From: Medicago truncatula
Taxonomy: Eukaryota; Streptophyta; Magnoliopsida; Fabales; Fabaceae
Length of the DNA: 64,000 bases
NCBI RefSeq assembly: GCF_003473485.1
Contig: NC_053049.1
Span: 11,780,001 to 11,844,000, forward strand
Reading direction: 5' to 3'
The position numbers were made by a program, and so were the translations under genes. Positions 33,246 through 45,714 of the stretch are shown here, piece after piece. Under the pieces are notes generated by a model. The model saw only the letters and a list, made by a program, of their open reading frames with translations, ran no database searches and was not told where the DNA came from. The first letter of the stretch is position 1; each line of letters opens with the position of its first letter.

Positions 33246-33654
33246 AAGACAAATTTCTCCAAAGAGACAAAATTTCCTAAAAGGAAAAAAATTACCGAAG
33301 GATCATAAAAGAAAGGAGAGAAGGGATTCGAAAGTGCGTCGAGCATAAAAGAGAACATTTGGAAATGTCTAAAGCATTGATGCACTTTAAAAGAGTCATG
33401 AGCACTCCTTACATAATGTTGAAAACTAACCAATGTGGGTATAAGCAATGTGAGACTTTAGTATTTTTCAAATTAGACGTACTATAGTATGCTATATTAT
33501 CCAAATATGGAACTCAGTTTTTATTTTCAAGTCCCACACGCTATCTTCAAACATTTTTAGTTAGACTTTTACACAATTCTTAGATGCAAGCCTGGCACTT
33601 CCAATATAGGGACCCTCCAATGTATTATTTTCTTTTTGAAAAGTACTTCCAATG

Positions 33655-33670
33655 TATTATATATAACATT
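33655..33670 (+). promoter_or_regulatory. TATA-type core promoters of the GDSL genes (copy 2 shown)
   Basis: CTTCCAATGTATTATATATA lies about 70 bp before the copy 2 start. The same phrase, CTTCC-AATGT followed by TATATA, precedes copy 1 (27402), copy 3 (41034) and copy 4 (46876), always 65-120 bp before the ATG. This suggests a shared core promoter inherited through duplication. Confidence 0.5.
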
Positions 33671-33730
33671 ATGTTATATGAACCACATATCTTGATAGAA
33701 ACAGAAGGGTATTCTGAGAAATCAACATAG

Positions 33731-36727
33731 ATGGCAAGCAATAAATTCAGTTTTTGTTTCCTAATTTTCTTCATAAGTTATGGAATGCTAATTCCAACAC
33801 AGTGCCTTGGTGATATATGTTTACCAAAAGAACATGTTGCATTATTTATATTTGGAGATTCATTATTTGATGTTGGAAACAATAACTATATCAATACAAC
33901 TACTGATTATCAAGCTAATTTCTCACCATATGGTGAAACCTTTTTCAAGTTTTCAACTGGTAGATTTTCTGATGGACGTGTCATTCCAGATTTCATAGGT
34001 AAGAATATGTGTATCTTTGGACTGACTTATTTGACCTTTTTTATTTATAAAAATATCTTATGCATAAACACTTAAGCTATAAGTTTTTAATTAAGTTGTT
34101 TATCCAAAATGACTTATATTGGTATTATTTGTTAATTTATTGCAGCTGAGTATGCTAAGTTGCCATTAATTCAACCATACCTATTTCCTGATTCTCAACA
34201 ATACATTAATGGAATCAATTTTGCATCTGCTGGAGCTGGGGCTTTAGTAGAAACCTATCAAGGAATGGTATGTTTTATTTGTTAATTTAATGATGTTGCA
34301 ATCGTTAAAATTTTAGCTTAATTGCAGTTTTTGTCCCCGGACGTTTTCACTTGCACACCAAATTTGCCTGATCTTTTAAAAATTATTGAAAGGTTATGTA
34401 TTAGCATATAAAATTTGTGTACAAGAGAGTTTGATGATATGGTGTTTATATATTTCCAGGTGATAGATCTAGAGACACAATTGACTTATTTCAAGAATGT
34501 CAAGAACGTACTAAGGCAAAAATTAGGAGATGAAGAAACCACAAATCTGTTGGCCAAAGCTGTTTACTTGATTAACATTGCAGGCAATGATTATTTTGCA
34601 GAAAATTCCAGCTTATACACTCATGAAAAATATGTATCAATGGTGGTTGGTAATATTACAACTTGGATCAAAGTATGTAAAAGTCACTTTACTTCTATAT
34701 TTTTTTAATATTAAAGTTCATTTCGTTATAATAAAGACATGTTTGGATTTACTTCTTTAAGTTTATCGACCAGTATAAATATTTGTTAGACTGTTTAAAA
34801 GAACTTATGAAAACAACTTATGATATGTCTATACGTTGTTTTCAACTTATTTTTATAAGTTTTTTTTAATAATATCTTATGAAAATTTCAGGGAGTGCAT
34901 GAGATTGGAGGGAGGAAATTTGGGCTTCTTAACACACCATCTATAGGTTGTTTTCCATTTGTCAATGCTCTTGTAAATGGGACTAAAATAGGTTCTTGTC
35001 TTGAAGAGTTTTCAGCACCAGCTCAAGTGCACAACACTATGCTTTCTGAGGAACTTGAGAAGTTAACCAAAGAGATCAAAGGATTTAAATATTCATTATT
35101 TGATCTCTTTAATTTTACTCTTGATGCCTCAAGCAACCCTACCAAATATGGTAAGTAATGACATTTTTTAGAGATTTTTAGGGATGCATTATTTATTATT
35201 GTTACACTTTAATAAAGATTTTTTTACCGGTAAAATTATATAGGACTAACGTGTAGACTAAACTACTTGGAAAAAAAAGTAATTGATTTTTATAAATAGG
35301 ACTAACGTGTACACTATTCACTATCTTTTGAATATGATTCTTTTTGAAAACTCTATCTTTTTCAAGCTCTAGAGGTTCCAAATTCAATGTCATTCAGATT
35401 TCTAAGAATCTTATCACATATTAAATGATTTTATGGACAATTTATATGATATAGTCGATTTGTTGTGAATTCGAACAATAAAAATCAGATCAATAAACTT
35501 AGATGTGTGAGTCCTCGTAAGCTTAGCTCAGTTGATAGAGACAATACATAATATATGCAAGGTCCGAGTTCGAACCTCGACCACCACAAAAAAAAACAAA
35601 AAAAAACTTAGATTGTGTGAAGCAAAATGAAGGAATAATCAAGAGTTAAGTTGTCTCAAACAAAAACAACAAACATACCTAGATCTAAGTATGAAGCAAC
35701 ACCAAAAGCATAACAAAAACAACAAAGATAATAAAGAAACATCACACCAATATTTGTTTACTTACTTCGGACAAATTTATGTTACATCTAGGGGAGAGAT
35801 CAACTTTCCAATCCACTATGATAAGAGTGATACAAAGAGGTTAAAAGAAATTAGTTTACAAGTTCACAAAGAACATATCCTAATATTACCCTTTTTTCAA
35901 GTCACTCAAACCCCCAATGAATAAAGAATTTTTTTTGATTCTTTCTCAATGAGATCTTACTATACAAGGTGTTTGTGAAGTGTTTTAAAACCCAAGAACC
36001 TCTCACCAATGACCATCAACCCTAAATTATCTCCTTTGGTTTTCCAAGATTCTCTCTCTTGAAGCGACTAAAAAAATGAAGAATAAAGTCTTATATAGTA
36101 TCCAGACCCAGGCAAAATAGCGCCACGATTTGCCTCGATTGTGCCACAATTTGAAACTCGTGCATAGTATTGTACTACACCGGATCCTTAAAATCACGCC
36201 ACGATTTGCTCCCTTCGTGCCTCAAAAAAATGCGAACCAAAATCGTGTCACGATTTGTCCAAATTGTACCATGGTTTTTAACGAACTTCAACATCAATTT
36301 TGAACCAATTTTGAACCTGATTCAACAGTGAATTTCGTAATATAAATATATATATTCATCAAAACATTTTTTTTCACTATTCATTAAAAGTTATTGAACA
36401 ATATAATGATATCAAAATATTACACTGATGTCGCTGTTTATATTTATCTAGTTCTATTATATATTGCTTAATTTATTTTGATGATATAAAGGTTTGAAAG
36501 AAGGAGCGGTGGCATGCTGTGGTAGTGGCCCTTACAATGGAAATTACAGTTGTGGAGATAAAAGACTAGTGAAAGGTTATGACTTGTGTGAGAATCCTTC
36601 TGAATATTTGTTCTTTGACTCTACTCATCCTACTGAAACTGGTAGTAGGATTATTTCCCAATTAATGTGGAGTGGAAATCAAAGTATCATTGGCCCTTAC
36701 AATCTCAAAGCTCTATTTGAAGAATAA
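33731..36727 (+). CDS. GDSL esterase/lipase, copy 2
   Basis: Secreted GDSL hydrolase like its neighbours. Exons 33731-33998, 34146-34267, 34460-34672, 34892-35150 and 36492-36727 join in phase to 365 aa. Signal peptide about 1-27. Catalytic Ser44 in [11 protein letters not shown], Asn173 in block III, Asp330 and His333 in DSTHPTE. Block III reads AGND where the other copies have GxND. Potential N-glycosylation sites (NTT, NSS, NGT, NYS, NQS) suit a secreted enzyme. Intron 4 is long (1.34 kb) because of a SINE at 35511-35604. Plant relatives (GLIP group) act in defence signalling and lipid-ester hydrolysis; the substrate here is unknown. Confidence 0.93.
35511..35604 (+). mobile_element. tRNA-derived legume SINE in GDSL copy 2 intron 4
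   Basis: A-box CTTAGCTCAGTTGATAGAG, B-box GAGTTCGAACCTC inside a perfect T-arm-like hairpin, ending CCACCAC and an A-rich tail. Flanked by AACTTAGATGTGTGA (35496-35510) and AACTTAGATTGTGTGA (35605-35620), a target duplication with one extra T. Confidence 0.85.
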
Positions 36728-36824
36728 TTCAACTATATATAGAAATACACACACAAATAAAGTTGTTTGTATATAAGACAAAATAAATATATTATTGTTT
36801 TCTTGTTGTGTGAAAATAAGAATA

Positions 36825-36925
36825 CAACGTCTCCTTGAGAATACTATCTCATTGGTAGAGACATTGTGATATATAAAAGCCGGAGTTCGAGTTTCAAATT
36901 ACCTATTTATTTATCTAAGTTTATT
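36825..36925 (+). mobile_element. Decayed SINE downstream of GDSL copy 2
   Basis: A-box-like CTCATTGGTAGAGAC and B-box-like GGAGTTCGAGTTTCAAA. Equivalent relics lie at the same distance after copies 3 (44650-44765) and 4 (50715-50830) but not after copy 1. Confidence 0.5.
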
Positions 36926-37445
36926 GAGAATACTATCTCCTTGATGTGTTTGATCAGCAGAAAAGTTTAATCAAGGGACTGAGACATGATTGTTTCTTGT
37001 CTCGTGTTTTGATTTTAAAAAATTTCATATTATTGAAAAAAATAGAAAACAAGGAGGAAAGACAAGAAAAAGAAAAAAAAAAAACCAAATTTTGGTTTCT
37101 CAATAAACTTTGGACTACCTTTTCCCAAGATTTTCATTTTGTATACTAATAAAATACATCCCGACTAAGTATTTCAATTTTACAAATTGACGAATACATT
37201 AATGAAATTTTATTCAAATTGATCTCTACAAATACATTTATGAAATTTTGTTTAACTATTAGCATGTGAAGAAAAAGAGGATGAAATAATAAAAGTAACT
37301 TAGCTTGGAACATAAGTTACCTACTATTTTGGACCGGTCAGAAGACCAACCGCACGTCGACACGTGGCTGGACTTATACCGTCTTAAGACACCGCACGTA
37401 AGGGAGCACACCTGCTTGCGTGCAACGTACCACACAGGAGCACAC

Positions 37446-39935
37446 TGTAACACCCCGTTTCCCAAAAATCAATTAATTAATAAAACATGCATCAGAGTAA
37501 TTCCCAAACGGACATGACACACTACATTTTCAAGATTTCTTAAATAGAATATAAAATCTATTTAATAAACATCCTTCAAAGTCATCATTAATTTTACAGC
37601 GGAAAATTTGCATCAAAACAACAACAGCAACTGTTTAAATCTCCATAATTAAATTTTGGCATAAAAACCTTATCAACATAAATTCAACAACCATAGGGCT
37701 ACGTCAGCAATATTCAAAAATTGATATATAGGAATGAAAAACAATAAGAAAATCCCATCCCGTACGTATCAGAGCCCTAAGACACTTGAGCCACCACTCC
37801 TACTAATCTTTATTACCTGCAAGTTACCCATACGAAGGGCAACATTTCCAAGCAGAAGGGGTGAGATTTCACAAACAATAATAATAAGCATATAATTCAT
37901 CAAATGCATCTAACAACTTAAACTCCATCATATCAACAGTCATAACTCGATATCATAAACAACATCATAACAGCATCATTAATTCGTATTAACATTCTCC
38001 ACCAAGCACCTCATTAACAACTCATGAATAGAGGACAACTTATCAACTATACGTAACATCATCATTTCATAATAATAATTATTCATCAAACATTCCATTA
38101 ACAATTCATGAATAAAAGACAACTTATCAACTTAACATAACCCTCATCAAGTACATTTAACAACTCATGGGTAACCTCATGTAATATCATAACAACCCCA
38201 CATTCAACATCATAAAAGATCATCATAACCTCGTCATACTCATCAACATAAACAACGTAAGAGTACACCACCTCTTATAACAGACAATCAAAGTAAGAGT
38301 ACACCACCTCTTAGAAAAACAATAAAGTAAGAGTACACCACCTCTTATAACAACGACAAGTAAGAGTACACCACCTCTTAGAAAGACAATAAAGTAAGAG
38401 TACACCACCTCTTATAACAACGACAAGTAAGAGTACACCACCTCTTATAAAGACAACGAGTAAGAGTACACCACCTCTTATAAAGACGACAAGTAAGAGT
38501 ACACCACCTCTTATAAAAGCGACAAGTAAGAGTACATCACCTCTTATAAAGACGACACGTAAGAGTACACCACCTCTTATAGAAACATCTAACATGATCA
38601 ATCATCAACAACAGATACAACTACAACTTCAACAACAACACCAACGATGATAACAACATCGACAATTTGCATAATTTTCTTATGACTCATTCGGCAACGT
38701 ACAACCCAGCACACTTACAATTTAAACCAACATTCACATCTTAATTAAGATCCAACAGCAACACTAGTAGCACATAGACATCCCAAAATATGACAATACC
38801 AAATGATAATCAACACTACTTAAACATCATACATTTTCCACATAAGGCATATAGTTATTTCACATAACCAACAACATTAATCATCTTAATTTCAGACTCT
38901 CTGAAGAACATTAATATTATAAACAACTTCGTTTCTACCCCAAGGACCAACTCACAACTTAGGTTAAATACTCTTAAACACCTTAATTAAACCCCTAGTA
39001 CTTCTAGTTTTGAGGTTTGGAATTATTCCCTAAGTTTTGGATTAACTTAGAAACGGTTTTGCTGAATTTTCATAAAATTTCACTAAGACCTCCTTGGAGT
39101 ATTTTCATCATAACTCCTAAACCAAAAATCATTTTCACGCCAAACTAGAGTCATTGGAAATCTAACAAAATTATCTACAACTTTCATGTTTACACCAAAG
39201 GCCAATTCAAAACAGAAACGTGTGAAAAAGACGCAAGAACGCGAAATAGGGGATGCTGTCAAAGTGCAGCTCGCGAGGCGAGTACGTTTACTCGCTGTGG
39301 CGAGTTGCGACAGACAACTCTACGGGAACAGACCAGTTTCCAGCCAAAAACCCAATTTTTCATCCACCCAAACCCCAAATTTGATAGGAAACTTAACCTA
39401 TGATTATTGAACATCAATTCTTAACACAATTTCGATGGTTTCTACACTTTTCAATTCAAAAATCAATAATCAAAACCTAATCCCAATTATTCAACCTAAG
39501 AACAACAACATGTTAAATCACAAATTCAGAATTTATATACTATGATTACTGAATGTTAGTCTCACCCTTACCTTAGATCGATGAACAAAGCTCTACAGAA
39601 TCTGATTCTCCCCACTTGGCTCTTCTCTTGGTTTTTCTCCCAAAACTCTGTTGTACGTGAAAACTGTTTCTCTGACTGACAGTTTCTAGTTTCTAATAAT
39701 TCAGTAAAACATAACCTCCCACTTAATTTCTATTTATTAAAATAAAACCCCCAAGACTCCAATTAATTCTATTTCTCACATTATTCTAAATTCCCACTTA
39801 TTCTATTAAATAGTAAAATAACTCATTTAATAAAATATAACACACCACATAATCAACATAATTATATAAAATCATATATATAAAAAAAAGACTTTAAATC
39901 AACCAATAATAATTAAATAAAATTGGGGCGTTACA
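37446..39935. mobile_element. 2.49-kb LTR-like insertion (TGTAAC...GTTACA)
   Basis: Begins TGTAACACCCCGTTTCCC and ends GGGGCGTTACA, and is flanked by exact 5-bp duplications, CACAC (37441-37445, 39936-39940). TG...CA ends with a 5-bp duplication are those of an LTR retrotransposon; with no gag or pol inside it is best read as a solo LTR or a non-autonomous relative. Inside are the minisatellite at 38258-38582 and a block with GCTCGCGAGGCGAGT near 39269. It is nested inside an older LTR-like sequence. The family is not identified. Confidence 0.6.
38258..38582. repeat. Minisatellite of about 10 hairpin-forming units
   Basis: About ten tandem units of 31-36 bp. Each has a near-invariant core, GTAAGAGTACACCACCTCTT, followed by a variable 10-14 bp A-rich linker. 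In the core, TAAGAG and CTCTTA are complementary and can form a small stem around TACACCAC. One unit has ACATCACC. The array is transposon-internal. Confidence 0.9.
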
Positions 39936-39940
39936 CACAC

Positions 39941-40480
39941 CTTCATGTAGGGATCACCCTACATGTGTCATGCTCCATCCTTAATCACACGCCGCATTAT
40001 CCGGAGACGGTTATGCCCAACGCGCACCTATATAAAGGTGAACTTGTTTCACCCTCAAGGTACATATCACTTTTCCCAACACTCCTTAAACACTCTTTCT
40101 CAGTTCCATTGAGCGTCGGAGTGCTAACGTGCCTGCAAACATCTTTCGTCCCACCGCAAATACTCATCTCCGTCGTGCCGAAAATAGTTACTGTCACACC
40201 AGAGCATTCTCTGCCGCCGTTGCCATTCAACCGTTCTCACTGGACAAATCACCAACTAACTAGTTTGCATTTGATTTGTAATTTCATTTTACATTTGACT
40301 CTCATTTTTTTAGTTCAGGTAGTTACTAGCTGGCATGTAGCCAATTGTATATAAGCTCCTATCATCTACCACTTCAAGCTAATGAATGATAATTGATTTT
40401 TCTGGTTCTAACAGTTTTTCTCTTCCTTCTCAAATGGCGGGGTTTTACTCTGATGGTATCAGAGCAGGTTCGAACCTGCT
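39941..40480 (+). mobile_element. Older LTR retrotransposon remnant
   Basis: Together with 37310-37440 this forms the sequence into which the 2.49-kb element inserted. It has a TATA box in CCTATATAAAGG (40027-40038) followed by C-rich leader-like sequence (CACCCTCAAGG), as in plant LTRs. At 40456-40467 TGGTATCAGAGC is the primer-binding site complementary to initiator methionine tRNA used by copia-type elements. No polyprotein follows, so only the LTR/leader side survives; it may be two elements joined. Confidence 0.5.
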
Positions 40481-40679
40481 CTGCTTCCGCTACATCAATT
40501 TCAAATAATCTTTGTGCTTCTTTCTTTGATTCGTTATCAATTATTTTCAAGTCCAATAAATTTTGTTGAATATATATTTTTTAATGGAATTACTTGACTA
40601 TATAATATAATTTTATTATTCCATTAGCTGCTCAAAAGTATCGGATAAGAGTTTGATTTTGTAATTTTAAAGGAAAGAG

Positions 40680-40900
40680 TTCGACAAACATTAATGTCAT
40701 CATTATTAATAAAAAAATTAGTTGACAAAGTAAGTAAATTTCCAACGAATTTCCTCACAAATTTCCGTCGCAAAAAGCGAATTTTCTAGTAGTGATTATT
40801 GTCATCGTTATTAATAAAAAAAAAATATTCTTAGTTAGGGCAGTAATTTTAGTTATGTTAGTTGACAAAGTAAGTAAATTTCCAACGAAATTTAAAAACA
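40680..40900. repeat. Duplicated segment with a CACTA-type end
   Basis: AGTTGACAAAGTAAGTAAAT plus TTCCAACGAA occurs at 40722 and again at 40860. The first copy runs into a stretch that ends GCGAATTTTCTAGTAGTG (40777-40794), which in reverse is CACTACTAGAAAATTCGC, the terminus of CACTA (En/Spm) elements. No second terminus was found. Confidence 0.5.
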
Positions 40901-41120
40901 ATCACAACAGAATTTCCAATATAAATTTTAATTATTCTTAGTTAGACTTTTTACACAATTCTTAGATCATTTGCTTGGGGGTGAAGATAATGGATAGTTA
41001 CATGTATTAAAGAAAAAAAATACAAACCTCATACTTCCAATGTTATATATATTGATAGAATCCGAAGAGTATTCATCACCCAAAAAAAAATCCAAAGAGT
41101 ATTCTGAGAAATTAACTTAG

Positions 41121-44100
41121 ATGGCAAGCAAAAAAATCAATTTTTGTTTCGTAATTTTCTTCCTATGTTATGGAATGCTAATTCCAACACTTGGTAACAT
41201 ATGTCTGCCAAAAGAACATGCTGCATTATTTGTATTTGGAGATTCATTGTTTGATGTTGGAAACAATAATTATATCAATACAACTAGTGATTATCAGGTT
41301 AACTACCCACCATATGGTGAAACCTTCTTCAAGTATCCAACTGGTAGGGTTTCTGATGGACGTGTGGTTCCAGATTTCATAGGTAATTTTTTACTTTTAT
41401 TCTAAGAGCATCCATAGTGTAGACGCCTATTTTCAGGTACTTTAGGTTCAACGTGTACAAATCATTCATTTATAATTTCTTAATAGTAGTACCTAACAAG
41501 CATTCAATCCCTGCAATCCATATATCACACAAATTTCTTAAATGAGACCTACTAATCAACTATCAATAACTTTATATCATTACATTTCAACTTTTTAATA
41601 TTAAAAGAGTGCGAGTCCCGTTTAAGATTGAGGATCTTAAGTAAGATCCAGAGTCTTATAAGACCCCTAAAAAATTTCTAAACAACACTTATAACTTATA
41701 TGCAAAAACCTTCCAAAAAAAAAACTTATATGCAAATAATTTAACTTTATTTAATCTTTTATAATAAAAACATCTTATACGATACTCCCTCCCGTTACAA
41801 TTTTAAAAAATTTATAAGAAACTTTTCAAAAAAAAATAATATTTGGTTCTATTTATAAGAAAAGGTCACAATTTTTAAGATGTATCTATTTCGTAAAAGA
41901 CTTTCTTAACCCTTATTTAATGTTTGTCTTTTTAATATTAATAAATATATTTAATATTTCTCAAATTCCTATAAGGGCCGTATATTTATAAAAAAATTCA
42001 AAAAGTTGAACCAGTTAATATATGATTGTATTGGTTTTTATGTTTTTTTTGTTCTTCTAATTTGTTGCAGCTGAGTATGCTAAGTTGCCGTTAACTCAAC
42101 CATACCTATTTCCTGGTTCTCAAGAATATATTAATGGAATCAATTTTGCATCAGCAGCAGCTGGGGCTTTAGTAGAAACCAATCAAGGACGGGTCAGTTT
42201 AATGTTGTTAATTTAACGAGTGTTTTTGGGGCATTCTTTAAGCATTTTCTAATGAATAAATTATTTTTTAAGCATTCTCCAATGAATAAATTATTTTGTT
42301 TAAAAATTAAAATTTCAATTTCTAATGCAATAAATGCACAAAATTTTATAAAATCTTACCACTTTAGGTGTTTAAAGAGTACCTCGAATGCACTCGTTAA
42401 CATTTCCCTTAATTTAATAATGTCGTGCATGTTAATTTTTAGCTTAATCGTGCTTTACTTGTTCAAAAAACCACTCTTTAAAAAAATCCAATTTTTTGTT
42501 CACTCATCAAAATTTTGAAAACAGAAAATTGTGATGTGATAGTTTTTTTTTTGAAAAATCTATATTATTATAAATTCAATTGAATGATTCCACATCAGTA
42601 GGTTTTATGCCACATCAATAAAAAAATTCATACATCGTCATTTTTATATCAAAAAATCTAAGTAACTGTTTATATATTACCAGGTGATAGATCTAAAGAC
42701 ACAATTGAATTATTTCAAGAATGTCAAGAAAGTATTGAGACAGAGACTAGGAGATGAAGAAACCACAACTCTGTTGGCCAAAGCTGTTTACTTGATTAAC
42801 ATAGGAAACAATGATTATTTTGCAGAAAATTCCAGCTTATACACTCATGAAAAATATGTATCCATGGTAGTTGGTAATCTCACAGATGTGATCAAAGTAT
42901 GTAAAAGTTTCTTTTCTTCTGCATTTTTTATATGGAAGTTCATTTCCTTATAATAAAAGCTTGTTTAGATTGATTTATTTAAACTCTTTTTATCAGTACA
43001 TACATTTGCAAGATTGTTCGAGAGAGTTTACAAAAAAATTCATGACATACATGTTTATAGCATGTTTTCGTGCTCGTACATGGATGCGCTAGGTTGTATT
43101 CATGAGGAGTGTTTTCTGTTAGAATTAATTAGAGTTGATCTATCTGGTCTGTGATGTATTGTGTTATTTTCATTTGGGTTGTATCTAGGTCAAGTCTAAT
43201 GCCCTCAGTCTCTGCATCTCTTGTTTGTTATTTAATATATTTTTGCTTCTTGCCTAAAAAAAAAAAGTTTATAGCATGTTTACAACTTATTTTTATAAGC
43301 TCGTAATAATAACTTATAAAAATAATTTTAACATATATGAAATTAATTAAGCCGTTTATTCAAACATGCCATAGATGATAGATCTTCTACTATTCTAATT
43401 GTTTAATTTCAGGGAATATATGAGATGGGAGGGAGGAAATTTGGGATTCTTAATCAACTATCTCTTGGCTGTTTCCCAGCCATCAAGGCATTTGTAAATG
43501 GATCTAAATCAGGTTCTTGCATTGAAGAGTTTTCAGCACTTGCTGAAGTGCACAACACAAAACTATCAGTGGAACTTAAGAATTTAACAAAAAAGATCAA
43601 AGGATTTAAATATTCATATTTTGATTTCTATCATCTATCTTTTGAAGTCATAAGGAACCCTTCCAAATTTGGTAGGTTATGTCATATTTATTTTTAGCAT
43701 TATTTATTTTTAAAATTGAGTATAGTTACACCCTTCCAAAAAATTTTAGTTTTATTTGCATGTAGTGTTGTTAGTGTAAAAAGTTTTACGGTGGCAACAA
43801 ATCACAACTAATTAAATGAATGACTTTTTTTTGAAGGAATTAAATGAATGACTTTAAAAATAGTTATGAAAAAAGTTTAATATTTTTGAATGAACAAACA
43901 ATTATAATTGACTCACAAGGTAAAACACATTTACACCGACAATGTTTTTTTTTTTTTTAAAGAATTTACACCGATAATGTATATGGATTAATTTTTTTAT
44001 TTTGTAATTTTATGCTAGTGTATTCCGTATTTTATTTTACCAAACCCTCGACGTCCTGTGTCATAAGCCTTCAAATCGGTTATATCTGAATGGCATATCA

Positions 44101-44562
44101 AATGATTTTATAGACATTTTTTTTTGTTGAGAGGGGTTATAGACATATAAGTACATAACTTATAACTTATATGATATTATTTTTTCAATTCAATTGTCAG
44201 TTTTGTAATATAAGTATAAAGTTATTGAACAATGTAATAGAATTTGCCTTCAAATATTACACGGTTATAGTTTCTTTATATATTTATTTGGTTCTAAATT
44301 TTTTGGCTTAATTTGATGATGAAAAGGTTTGAAAGAAGCAGGAGTGGCATGTTGTGGCAGTGGACCTTATAGAGGATATTTCAGTTGTGGAGGTAAAAGA
44401 GAAGTGAAAGATTATGACTTGTGTGACAATCCTTCTGAATATTTGTTCTTTGATGCCATTCATGCTACTGAAAGTGCTAATAGAATTATTTCCCAATTTA
44501 TGTGGAGTGGAAATCAGAGTATCACTGGCCCTTACAATATCAAAACTCTATTTGAAGAATAA
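41121..44562 (+). CDS. GDSL esterase/lipase, copy 3
   Basis: Exons 41121-41382, 42071-42192, 42684-42896, 43413-43671 and 44327-44562 join in phase to 363 aa. It is two residues shorter than copy 2 because QC is missing near the signal-peptide end (PTLGNIC against PTQCLGxIC). Catalytic Ser42 ([11 protein letters not shown]), Asn171 (GNND), Asp328 and His331 (DAIHATE). Block II reads [10 protein letters not shown], with alanine where copies 1, 2 and 4 have glycine; this block helps shape the oxyanion pocket, so activity may differ. Intron 1 holds a one-ended Stowaway remnant (41784-42005) and intron 3 a LINE tail insertion (43068-43266). Same strand and exon layout as its neighbours; a tandem duplicate. 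Confidence 0.92.
41784..42005. mobile_element. One-ended Stowaway-like remnant
   Basis: Starts with TACTCCCTCCCGTTAC and continues with the usual TTATAAGAAA interior, but the matching right end is missing. Lies in intron 1 of GDSL copy 3. Confidence 0.5.
43068..43266 (+). mobile_element. Short 5'-truncated LINE insertion in GDSL copy 3 intron 3
   Basis: 199 bp ending in a run of 11 A (43256-43266), flanked by an exact 15-bp target duplication, GTTTATAGCATGTTT (43053-43067, 43267-43281). The body (TTGTTTGTTATTTAATATAT near the end) resembles L1 3' UTR sequence. Copy 4 has the empty site (ACATGTTATAACCTATTTTC near 48461). Confidence 0.85.
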
Positions 44563-44884
44563 TTCAAATATATATACAAACATAAATTAAGTTGTTTGTA
44601 AGATAAAATAAATGCATTGTTGTTTTCTTGATGTGTAAATAAGAATAACAATATACCGTGATTATAACTTATTTGATATGGATATTGTTATATGTAATGG
44701 TCGGAATTTAAACCTAAAACTTCCGACATATTTATGTAAGGGGTGAACTTCTAGTCACTCAAAAAAAAAAAAAGAATGTAATGCAGTGTGTCATTTTCTT
44801 GTTTGTTGACCAAGCCCTAATATAATTTCCTCTTTACCCCCCCCCATTGCATTTTTTTCTTCGTTAGACTATATTATCATTATG

Positions 44885-45105
44885 GAGTAATACTGATGGG
44901 ATTGTTAATATTATTATATCAGAAATGTATGATTGAACGAGGTAATTAGAAATAAGTTTAACTTTGAAGTATTCCAAGGCTACTCCTACATAAGTTAGAA
45001 ATGAAACGGTTAGAGTTTCAACCCAACATGTCAAGTATTAGAATGTGTTTGATATATATGCATAAAAGTTTAATCAAAAGGACTGGGACATGACACAATT
45101 TTGGT
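44885..45105. repeat. Direct repeat downstream of GDSL copy 3, unit 1
   Basis: About 220 bp similar to 45715-45940, with shared phrases GATGGGATTGTTAATA, GAAATGTATGATTG and GACTGGGACATGA / GACTGAGACATGA. Parts of it also follow copy 2 (36945-37005) and copy 4 (51115-51160), so it belongs to the 3' flank of the duplicated unit. Confidence 0.7.
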
Positions 45106-45387
45106 TTTTCAGAGAGTCTGAAATATTCTAACGAGGTTGGCATCTAACTGATACCCCATACTCTTCTCTTATTCAATATATTATTAAAAAAAGAACTTAA
45201 ACTAATATGAATAAATGGAGAATCAAGAACTTAAACTAAGTTATTACATATTAAGGTGTTCTTGCCATATGAGGATAAAATATAATAAAAAATGTTAGGA
45301 ATACTCTTTTAACACTCATTTTTGTATTGGGTGAAGCCTATGTGGGTCTCACCACTTTATATATGATCCATTTCAAATGTGTGATGC

Positions 45388-45660
45388 CCACTAGGGGTGG
45401 GCATAGTTTGGTTTGGGATGAAAACTGAACTGAACCGAACCGAACCGTTTGTTAAATTCAAAATAACTAATCGAATCGAACTTTCTGCATTTCAAACCGA
45501 ACTGAATTGTTATTATTGATAGTGTTAAAAATAATATAAAAAAAACAACCGAAATCGAATTTTAGAAGTTCTGAAAACCGAATCGAACTGTTTCAAACCA
45601 ATATGAACTGTTTTGGACTAAACTGATGAACTGAACCGAACTGTTTCAGTGCATCTCCAA
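45388..45660. mobile_element. hAT-like element remnant
   Basis: Starts CTAGGGGTGGGCATAGTTTG, the classic hAT-type end, followed by repeated GAACCGAACCGAAC words. The far terminus (CCCACCCCTA in reverse) is missing. It lies between the two direct repeats. Confidence 0.5.
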
Positions 45661-45714
45661 AATGGTTAGTAATGGTTCATGTTTTATTAGCTTTACATTA
45701 TATTATTATTTAGG

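Noticed and set aside
18063..35604. True tRNA genes at 18063 and 35511
   Set aside because: A- and B-boxes are present, but no acceptor stem pairs around them, and target duplications and A-rich tails show they are SINEs.
38258..38582. CRISPR-like array: repeated palindromic 20-bp cores with variable linkers
   Set aside because: Linkers are only 10-14 bp, A-rich and similar to each other; there are no cas genes; the array is inside a plant transposon. It is a minisatellite.
38223..38601. Minus-strand frames rich in RGGVLLLVV
   Set aside because: They are translations of the minisatellite, with no independent evidence of a gene.
40456..40467. Intact copia retrotransposon implied by a primer-binding site
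   Set aside because: No gag-pol follows and no paired LTR is present; only a remnant can be supported.
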